Positions 55,960 to 64,000 of a stretch of DNA of 64,000 nucleotides are shown here, piece by piece. Below the pieces are notes generated by a model, which did no database searches, was not told where the DNA came from, and was given only the letters and a program-made list of their open reading frames with translations. The translations under genes were made by a program, and so were the position numbers. Numbering within the stretch: the first letter of the stretch is position 1; each line of letters starts with the position of its first letter. The DNA comes from Chloranthus sessilifolius (taxonomy: Eukaryota; Streptophyta; Magnoliopsida; Chloranthales; Chloranthaceae): NCBI GenBank assembly GCA_021018995.1, contig CM037588.1, positions 90,246,765 to 90,310,764 on the forward strand, in the 5' to 3' direction.

Positions 55960-56769
55960 AATTTGCAGATTTCGCCCAAACCTTCGTTTTTCTCAATTTT
56001 CACCATTTTTCTTCTCTTAATCCATCATTTACACAATAAATCTAAGCTAAATCATCATGCACAACATAAATCTACAAAACCTTACCTCAAATCGGTCCGA
56101 TTAACCCATAGATCGGATCATCTTCTCCGTTTCTCAAAAAGGGTTTCCAAACCCACATCGGTTTCTTCCAAGCTCCACAATCACGACCAAGCACTCGAAA
56201 ATGTCAGAAATCTCCCCACGCACACTCCACACAAACCCACGCTACGATTTGCAGCTCAAATCATACGATCTCTTCGCATAAGAAATGGGTTTCAAAAACC
56301 CTACACAGCTAAACCACTCCAATCTTCGAAATCGACGGTGGATCTCTTCCTCACATGATCTCGCAACCCTTTTTCACGCACCCAAACTCAGAGCACGCAA
56401 ATCCGGCGCTTTCTTCACCTTCTTCTCCTCTTTCTTCTTCCTCCTTTCACAAGAACCCAAACCCTCTTTTCTCTTGAACAAATGGCTTCTAAGAGAAGCC
56501 CTTCTTTCTCTTATAACACAAGGAGTCCAGCTCACCTGCCAAACACACATACGCTTAATAGGTGTATATATAGCCCAATCCAATGGTTCTCATACCACAC
56601 TAGTGTGCATTTTCACACCAAAACTAAGCCAACCCAAGTCATCAAGTTGACTTCACTTGATCAAATAAGTGATCAGACGGGCACGTATCTCAAGGTACTC
56701 TATTCAAGGTCGGGCATGCATCCCGAGGTACACTTTTCAAAGTCTAAATTTTTGAGATGTTACACCATG

Positions 56770-58770
56770 TGTTGCGCATTTAATGATATTTGGTAGCATT
56801 GTATATTCTCATGTGCCGAATGAAAGAAGAAAAAAATTGGATGATAAATCCGAAAAATATATTCTTATTGGTTATAGTGAAACTTCAAATGCATACAAAT
56901 TATTTAATCCCATCACCAAAAAAACTATCATAAGTAGAGATGTAAAATTTATTGAAGAAGAAGCTTGAGATTGGGATTTCCATGAAAAGACACAAAAGTC
57001 TATTTGTGTCAACGAAGAATAATTGAAAGATGCTCAAAATTGCGAGCATGAAGAGGATAGAACTTCCTCTCCATCTTCATCTTCACCATCTTTATCATCA
57101 TCATCATCAAGTTCTAATTCTCCTCCAAAGAATGCTAAAAGCATCAATGAAATTTATAAAGCATCAAGAAGACTTTTTGATAAATATGAGATTAACTTTG
57201 CACTATATGCCGATGCCGATCCATTTTCCTTTGAAGAAGCATCTCAAGAAGAAAAGTGGAACCATGCAATGAATAAAGAAATTGATTTCATCAAAAGAAA
57301 TGAGACTTGAGAGTTAACGAAACTTTTAAATGGGCAAAAATCTATTGGTATAAAATGGATATATAAAACCAAGTTAAATGCAAAAGGTGAAGTCAAAAGG
57401 CACAAAGCTCAATTAGTGGTGAAAAGCTACAAGCAAAGACATGGCATAGACTTCAATGAAGTTTTTGCTCCCGTTGCTTGGCTTGAGACTATTAGATTGG
57501 TCTTAGCATTGGTGGCTCAAAGAAATTGGAAGGTTTATCAAATGGATGTCAAATCAGCATTCTTAAATGGTATTCTTGAAAAAGAAGTTTATGTTGATCA
57601 ACCTCCCGGGTTTGTGAAAAAGAGTAAAGAGCATAAAGTTTGTAGATTGAAGAAAGCACTTTACGGTTTAAAGCAAACACCAAGGGCATGGTATAGCCGT
57701 ATTGATGAGTACTTCATAAAGAATAGATTCAAAAGGTGTCCTTTTGAACACTCTCTTTACATCAAAGAAAACACTTAATGTGAGTTCTTAGTTGTTTGTT
57801 TATATGTTGATTATTTAATTTTCACCGGTAATAGTTCAAGCATATGTGAAGAATTTAAAAAATCCATGTTGCTTGAATTTGAGATGACTGATATAGGTCT
57901 CCTACATTTCTTAATATAGGTCTCCTACATTTCTTTCTTAGCATTAAAGTAACGGAAAATGAAAATGGGATTTTTATATCTCAAAAGAAGTATGCAAAAG
58001 ATTTATTGAAAAAGTTTAGAATGAAAGATGCAAATCCTACTTGCACTCCAATAGAAGTTGGTTTGAAACTTAGGAAAAATGATATTAAAAAAAGAGTTAA
58101 TGAAACTCTTTATCAGAGTCTTGTTGGTAGCCTCACGAACTTGACCGGTACAAGACTGGATATTATATTTGCAGTTAGCATGATTATCCATTTCATGGAA
58201 TCACCTAGAAGAAGTCATTAGAATGCCGGAAAGAGAATTTTGTTATACGTATGTGGTACCATTAATGATAGTATACATTAAAAAATGGTTTAAAATTCAT
58301 GTTTGGTTGGATATTGCAATAATGATTAGGGTGGAAGTATAGATAATGAAAAAAGCACTTCTGATTATAATTTTAATATTGGTTCGGGTTCAATTTCATG
58401 AACTTCAAAGAAACAACAAGTTGTTGCTCTCTCTACAACTGAAGCGGAGTACATTTCATTAGCATTTGTGGGTTGTCATGCACTTTGGTTAAGATGGGTC
58501 GTAGAAAAACTTAAGCATCCATCAATTGAAGCTACAAATTTGTTTTGTGATAATCGTTTAGCTATTGCACCAACCCATAATCTCATTTTTCACTATAAAA
58601 GTAAGCACATTCGAATTAAGTATCATTTTATCCGTGACTTGAACAATGATGGTGAAATTAATGTGAAACCTTGTATATCACAAGATCAAATAGCAGATAT
58701 TTTTATAAAGGCATTGAAGAGAAAAACTTTTATCAAGATCAAAGAAAAACTCGGCATTCGATCGGTCTAG
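56770..58770 (+). pseudogene. pol: copia integrase end, reverse transcriptase and RNase H, broken
   Basis: The integrase tail reads FGSIVYSHVPNERRKKLDDK, then EKYILIGYSE. A Ser-rich linker follows (57060-57120). RT: WNHAMNKEID, IKWIYKTKLNAKGEVKRHKA, VYQMDVKSAFLNG with its catalytic Asp, and PPGFV. The second catalytic site reads YVDYLIF (57802) where YVDDLIF is normal. A 24-bp tandem duplication (about 57896-57942) shifts the frame. RNase H: QQVVALSTTEAEYISLA (58428), LFCDN, KHIRIKYHFIRD, and a C-terminus ending at 58770. It is inactive. Confidence 0.9.
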
Positions 58771-58782
58771 CTCAAGGGGGGC

Positions 58783-59165
58783 TGTCAGAATTATAAGCTA
58801 GACCGGCCCATCTAGCCCATTTTGTCTTTTGGGTCATTGGCCCATTTGTAATTATATTGGTCAATCTTGGAATTCATTTTTTTGTCATAGGAAATTGGTG
58901 TATTTAATGTGAGGTCTTGAGAATATGGAATATACTTTGAGAATATGGAATATATTTAATGTGAGGTCTTCAGGTTGTTGCTTTGGAAGTGTATCCTTAT
59001 TTATTCCCAGATTTATATTTTGGGCTATATTTATCACTCATGTATTTTCATTTTACAAGTCATATGAATGAAATTTGAAAGGTTCTAAGTAGTATATTAC
59101 TTTGGTCTTCATTTTTGGTATTTTTCTACACAAGAGAACAACTTTCTAGTTGGTGTAATCCAATA
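58783..59165 (+). repeat. copia 3' LTR (383 bp)
   Basis: It follows the purine run CTCAAGGGGGGGC (58771-58782) and ends TAATCCAATA before GGCAG. GAATATGGAATATA...TTTAATGTGAGGTCTT has been duplicated locally (58919-58969). Confidence 0.92.
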
Positions 59166-59170
59166 GGCAG

Positions 59171-59579
59171 CACCTTCCCATGCTGCATCTGGTGATTGCT
59201 CACTTGGTTTATCTTGTTCCCTCTTGTTCATTGTGATCTTTCTTTCCTTTCTTTCATGATGGTGTTGTCTTTCTATGAAGACTCATGATTGGAGTTAACG
59301 TAGGGCACTCTTGATTCTCAGGTATCTTGCGTTCCCTCTTGGTGTAGTTATTGTCTTCTCCCCATTTAGCTTTTTATTACTAATGGATTTTGTTTGGGTT
59401 TTATGTTTTAGACCCGGGCTATGGAGTCCTCCTATGTTGCAGTTGCTGAGATTCCTTTTCCTCATACGACTATAGCCAAGCAGAGGTGAGACCTGGAGAC
59501 TGCCCATGCCATTGCTAAGCCTTGCGCCCTATAGCAGATCACTCATCTAATGAGTTTTCTTTCTCTTTCGAGTTGCCGC
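59171..59579. other. Unassigned target-site sequence
   Basis: It continues the sequence that lay left of the copia element before insertion. No gene is recognised. The minus-strand 70-codon ORF has no visible features. Confidence 0.4.
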
Positions 59580-59582
59580 TTA

Positions 59583-61312
59583 GGCCCTGTTTGATAGCAA
59601 TGAAACTCAAAAGAGGAAATGAAATCAATTTCTTAGTTGATTTCCTGGGAAATGATTTCCTCTATAAATGAATTTTCTAGTGTTTGATTAGTGTGTTTGA
59701 GAAATGAATTTCATTGGAAATTGATTTCTCTTGTTTGATTGGTATCATTAAAAATGAATTTGAAAATGAGCTTTTAAGTTTTGATCATTTATTATTAAAA
59801 TCATAATTAAAGTAAAATATTAACCAATAATTTTTTTAATGATATTCTATTAAGTTACAAATTAATACCATAGTAATCATTATTTATTAAGTTATATAAA
59901 TCAGAGTTTGAAAAGTCAAACTCAAATAAAAAGTCAAACTTTGACCAAACTTAAAATTTTGATAAAAAAAATATGTAAAGTTAAATAATAAAGTTGTAAA
60001 TGCTAGTATCTAATGTAAGTTTATACGTTGAAATGAAATTAAAATTTTATAAAAGTCAAACTTTGACCATAATTTCAACTTTGGCCAAGAGAAAATTTTG
60101 CAATGTACCAACAAGTTAAAAAAAATCCAACTGTAAATTAATATAACGGTATTCATATATATTGTTAGGTTACACTAGTCAAAATTTGATCAAATATCCA
60201 CTTTTAATAAAAGTCAAACTTTGATCAAATGTAAAACTATGATTAATAAAAAAATTTAAAACTAAAGTATAAAGTTATATAGGAAATGCTAGTATGTATT
60301 GTAAGGTTACATGTTCAAACAAAATTCAATTTTTAAACTCCAAAGAAAATTCAATTTTTTTAAAAAGTCAAACTTTGACCAATAAAAAATTCGACAATCT
60401 ACTGCCAACATACAAATTAATATAATAGTATTCGTATCCATTGCTAGGTTATACTAGTAAAAAATTGGACTAAATATCAACTTTCAAAAAAGTCAAACTT
60501 TGACCAAATGTAAAAAAAAAAGTAAAATAAAATTTGATAATGTACTACAAAGTAATAAATTAAAAAATAAAAGTGTCATTGGGGATGCAGAAGTTCAAAA
60601 AAATCAAATTGTGTTTAAAAGTCAATTTGATCAAATATCTAATTTTGACCAATAAAAATTTTTATTACCAAAATACAAATAACAACAATAATAATTACAA
60701 CCTACTGTCAAGATATACTTCTCAAATTTTGACTATAGTCAAAACTTGAATAAAAGTCAAACTTTGACCAATAAAAATGAGGCAATGTAGTTTCAAATTA
60801 TAAATTAAAATAATGATAAATATTTTTAATTATAATATTTCACTAATAAAAATTTATAACATTTTATAGAAAATCAAACTTTGACTAGAAAAATATTACA
60901 TTGATACGGTATAAATTTATGTAGTACTAGACTCTATCGATAAGCAGGTTTCGAGTTTGACTAAAACTAAATTTTGTGTAAAAGTCAAAGTTTGACTAAA
61001 GGTCAAACTATTGACTAATACAATTGAGAATCTAGAATCAAATTATACATCAACGCGGCAATATCTTTTTTTCGCCATCAAATTATTGAAGTCAAAGTTT
61101 AATAAAAAGTTAAATTTTAATTAAAAGTCAAAGTTTGACCTTAAAATCAACCTTTGACCCCTAAAAATTTGATAATATATTACTAACTTACAAATTATTA
61201 TCATGTTTCAATAGTCAATGTTTGATCAAAAGTTAAAACTCTATATAGCTTATAAATTCAATTAAAGTTTGATTAAATTCAAACTTTGACCAAAGTCGAA
61301 TATTAAATGAAA
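59583..61312. repeat. GGCCCTGTTTG-type end and GTCAAA/TTTGAC repeat region
   Basis: TTA/GGCCCTGTTTGATAGCAATG at 59580 looks like the left end of a PIF/Harbinger or similar element. The right end is not resolved; TTA recurs at 62343 without a matching terminal repeat. From about 59930 to 61300 a decayed tandem of roughly 120-bp units repeats AAAAGTCAAACTTTGACC and, in between, AATGCTAGTAT and TTAGGTTACACTAGT. I counted at least a dozen GTCAAA-n-TTTGAC pairs. Not coding. Confidence 0.6.
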
Positions 61313-62057
61313 GGGTTTTTTGCAAATACCCCCCTATGTTATGCTTAAATTGTATAAAACCCCCTGAGTTATGCCTATTTACACTTGCCCCCCTACTTTT
61401 ATGTTTCCTTTATAAATACCACCCTGCAGTGAAATGACAGTTAAATAGGCATCATTTTTTCAATTAAATGACTTGTTTGCCCTTACCTAACATTATATAA
61501 AAAATGGCCATTATATTTTTTCCAACTTGGACTGCATTTTAAATGGTAGATAAGTATCGGATCTGGCCTAAATTTTTTGGGTGGTACATGATTGATCTCC
61601 TATAAGTTGTCGTATTACCTGATTTTCGATTTGGATGTCTATGACGCTCGCTTGACTCGTAGGTAGCGCTAAAATGTTACTCCCGTTTGTACCATCCGGA
61701 CCCTACCATTGTTACGAACCAACTGAGTATCATGGACACCCAAATCAAAAATCAGGTAACACGGCAATTTAGAGGAGATCAATCATGTTCCACTCAAAAA
61801 ATTTGGGCAGGATCTAATGCTTATCCACCGTTTAAAATGCAGTCAAAGTTGAGAAAAATATAATGGTCATTTTGTATATAATATTAAGGGTAAATGCGAC
61901 ATTTAATTGAAGAAATAATGCCTAGTTAACTGCCAGTTAACGGCAGGGGGGGATTTGTAAAGGAAACATAAAAAGAAGGGGTGCAGTGTAAATAGACATA
62001 ACTCAGAGTGTTTTATGTAATTTCAGCATAACATAGGGGGATATTTGCAAAAAACCC
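61313..62057. mobile_element. Mutator-like foldback element, 745 bp
   Basis: The ends are GGGTTTTTTGCAAATACCCC and its inverse GGGGGATATTTGCAAAAAACCC. The 9-bp flank TAAATGAAA is present on both sides (61304-61312 and 62058-62066), the size expected for Mutator. Arms of about 340 bp are inverted copies almost to the centre, for example TTTCGATTTGGATGTC against GACACCCAAATCAAAAA. No ORF. Any read-through RNA would be a long hairpin. Confidence 0.92.
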
Positions 62058-62066
62058 TAAATGAAA

Positions 62067-62346
62067 AGAGTATGATGTAAGTAATGTGGTGGTCATAGTG
62101 ATCGTGCTGGTATGATGATCATAGAAATTGAAGTTACTTTTTAATAGTCAAAAAATAATTTTTTTTGCTTTGTAGGTTTTTTACAAGTAACTTTAGATTT
62201 GCAATAACAAAAAATTATTATTTTGTTAGTAGGAAACTCAATTTCAGCCACTTAAAAGGTTGAAATGATTTCCTCATAAAATGATTTGGTGTATGGAAAT
62301 TCAATTTCCATGCGGGGGCGACTTAATTTCATTTTCATCTCCTTAA
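62067..62346. other. Right remainder of the interrupted repeat region
   Basis: It continues the sequence split by the foldback element and includes GGAAATTCAATTTCC, a perfect palindrome with a one-base centre. No gene. Confidence 0.4.
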
Positions 62347-64000
62347 CACTTTGTGAAAATTGGCAAAAAACAACGGCCCAAAACCATTGTAAAATTCATA
62401 AACAACGGTTATGAGCCGTGGTAACGACCGTTGTTTATAGCACAGTGGTTTTCATAAACCACGGCCGAAAATTGTTGTTTATATTCCAAATAAACAATTG
62501 CCTATGTCCGTTGCAAAATAACAACAATTTTTAGCTGTTGTTTTTAACGAAAAAAGGATTGTTATTTTTCATCATAAACCACGGCCTAAGTCAGTGGTAT
62601 ATGAAGACAACGCCAATGAATCGTTGTTAATTTACTCAAATTATAATGGTGATAATCCATTGTTTTAATTTTTTTTTTTTTTTTTTAAATGCATAGCTAC
62701 TATTTTTATTTTTTTTGCCCCAAGCAGCAACATCCACAACCTGCATTTTAAAAAAAAATAAAAATCCGTAACTTGTATTTACATACTCACATTTTCATTC
62801 ACATTAGCATAAACACATTAACATGCTCAAAGCTCATTCACAAAAATAAATTTTCACTCACAACAACACAATTTCATTCACAACAAATTTATGTGTACAA
62901 GCAATGACTCCCCTTTTTTCTTGCTATAGTATTACGAAATAAACATGTATAGCATATTCTAGATTTGTAATTTTTTTCATCAGCGAAAACTTCTCTGATA
63001 TGCCCCATTCCACCAGTATTTGGACTTGTATCACCATTGTCGATTCATTTATGGTCCTGTAAAGAAGGAAGCTTCTCACCATCCACCAAAGCAAAGAAAG
63101 AACTCGCCTTCAAGAAATTCCTCAATGACGACTCGGCAACCAGCAGCCCCAAACTACCCTTTACCAGCATAGAATCAACAACTTTGAATGCATACTCCAC
63201 CTAAAAGAGAAAAAGCTTGATGGTAAAACTAAAATCATAACTTCAATAACCAAAGATAACTTCACAGAATTTGATTATTGAGTTTGACAACACTAATCAC
63301 AAAGAAATATCATATAAAAAATAGAATTGAGAGTCAAAAGAATAAACTTCCACATATATGACAATTTTTCACAATCACACAAAGCGAAATGGTAAATTGA
63401 TTCACCAATAATGGATATATCCCATCATGTTTGAACAATATGATGATGAATACTTAGTTCACACAAGCCATCCTTTAAAAGCATTACCTTTCACGAGGAG
63501 TTATTGATAGTGGCAATAATAACCACTATCTATGAGGGGCTGCAGCAGCTCAAGTTTTTGCAAAATTTCTGACATCAAAATTAAAAGATTACAAGAAAGA
63601 AGATACCACATTATAACTGCGATAGAACAAAAAATCAAAACAAAGTAGATTAGGGATCTGCCACAAAAATGTACAATGTAATTTTATTATTAACATATTG
63701 CAGGATCAGTAGCTGCGTAGGTTGATAATTCTTCTCATGTGAGTAAAAAGTGTCCCTTTCAGTTATAATCTATATAATCGAAGCTGAAAAAATCTAAGGA
63801 TCCACATCCCACCTAAAAAGATGATGATTAGGTATGTAATCTATGTGACCTATAGGAGGCCTATTTGTTTCGCAGATTCTTATCAGTAGTTTATGATCAT
63901 ATCATAAATCATGTGCCTTGGACGAAGGAGATGCAAGATGAGGCACCAACAGGTCTAAATGATAAGAACTTGATAGTGTTGGATGTGGGTGGTGGGGTGG
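62347..64000. mobile_element. Second CACTA element, left end (runs off the window)
   Basis: CACTTTGTGAAAATTGGC at 62347 resembles the 42642 terminus. Inverted subterminal motifs follow at once (ACAACGG, CCGTTGTT, ACCACGG; 62369-62640). The right end is outside the window. 62700-63000 and 63201-64000 show no recognisable gene apart from the exon listed separately. Confidence 0.7.
63045..63200 (-). pseudogene. Captured last-exon fragment, identity unknown
   Basis: On minus, TTTCTCTTTTAG precedes 51 open codons starting VEYAFKVVDSMLVKGSLGLL and containing RNFLKASSFFALVDGEKLPS, ending QDHK-stop. The strong acceptor, clean frame and gene-like codon use contrast with the surrounding AT-rich DNA. 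It looks like a captured terminal exon. I cannot name the donor gene. Confidence 0.5.

Larger units (their letters stand above)
53916..56764 (-). mobile_element. Gypsy solo LTR in copia integrase, minus orientation, 2849 bp
   Basis: It runs from TGTGACAGCCCG to GAGATGTTACA with the exact 5-bp duplication CCATG (53911-53915 and 56765-56769). Read on minus it starts TGTAACATCTC and shares its head, including GTGTACCTCGGGA, with the LTR at 6049. It carries TCGA-core palindromes (55763-55959) and the conserved hairpin (54252-54270). Repeats of AGCATCCCATAAGCGGGAAC occur at 54680-54895. No internal region remains, so the element was reduced by LTR-LTR recombination. Confidence 0.92.
42117..59165 (+). 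mobile_element. Ty1/copia retrotransposon with two nested insertions
   Basis: LTRs at 42117-42528 and 58783-59165 match each other. Flanks GGCCG (42112-42116) and GGCAG (59166-59170) are a 5-bp target duplication with one change. An iMet primer site follows the 5' LTR and a purine run (CAAGGGGGG) precedes the 3' LTR. Without the CACTA element (9317 bp plus 3-bp duplication) and the solo LTR (2849 bp plus 5), it is about 4.9 kb, normal for copia. The order gag, protease, integrase, RT, RNase H is that of Ty1/copia. Confidence 0.92.

Noticed and set aside
59583..62342. A complete PIF/Harbinger element with TTA duplications
   Set aside because: The left end fits, but the right end at 62342 has no matching terminal repeat, so the boundary is left open.
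1..64000. tRNA or rRNA genes
   Set aside because: No tRNA A/B box pair with a cloverleaf or rRNA core string was noticed by eye. tRNAscan-SE and Infernal would settle this.

Overview
The window reads as plant nuclear DNA from an AT-rich, repeat-packed intergenic block. It holds plant-type Ty3/gypsy chromovirus, Athila-type and Ty1/copia retroelements, CACTA, PIF/Harbinger and Mutator-like DNA elements, tRNA-iMet-type primer sites, and fragments of plant genes with plant-style introns. No intact host gene, tRNA or rRNA was found. No species is proposed.

Layout. 1-8604: non-autonomous Ty3/gypsy element with long LTRs and only a Gag zinc-knuckle remnant (5' end lies outside the window). 8605-16317 (minus): Athila-type, pol-less element with 5' LTR, primer site, gag and a downstream accessory ORF, rearranged at its 3' side. 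16318-26805: diverged LTR pieces and a duplicated host-like unit; each copy of the unit was hit by a different LTR insertion, with a truncated Athila-type LTR between the copies. 26811-40203: a gypsy element with perfect 5-bp target duplication, internally deleted, carrying a nested chromovirus (from 30281) that has gag, a candidate intron, pol with a chromodomain, and an accessory ORF (38395-39889). 40511-41615: PIF/Harbinger-type element. 42117-59165: Ty1/copia element interrupted twice, by a 9.3-kb gene-fragment-carrying CACTA element (42642-51958) and by a gypsy solo LTR (53916-56764). 59583-64000: a region with repeated GTCAAA/TTTGAC palindromes, a Mutator-like foldback element, and the left end of a second CACTA element.

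Most notable pattern. Several unrelated or distantly related LTR elements carry clustered 12-bp palindromes built as TCGA-N4-TCGA. The four-base core differs by element: TTAA in the 1-8604 element, TCGA in the 30281 chromovirus and the 53916 solo LTR, CCGG in the Athila-type elements. Neighbouring sites lie about 20-21 bp centre to centre, two DNA helical turns. In both elements that keep an accessory ORF, the core in the LTR is the same as the core in a second array directly upstream of that ORF's TATA-like box. A fifth LTR (18781-21694) has a different motif with the same 20/21-bp spacing. My inference is a self-recognition system in which the accessory protein, or a host factor, reads an element-specific array. 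The accessory proteins are related to each other and have basic N-termini.

Other points: a candidate phase-1 intron between gag and protease that would set Gag versus Gag-Pol output; a conserved LTR hairpin with a compensatory base-pair change; and a CACTA element holding fragments of at least three host genes. Nearly every coding region is broken, and many stops are of the kind made by deamination of methylated cytosine, so these are old, silenced copies.
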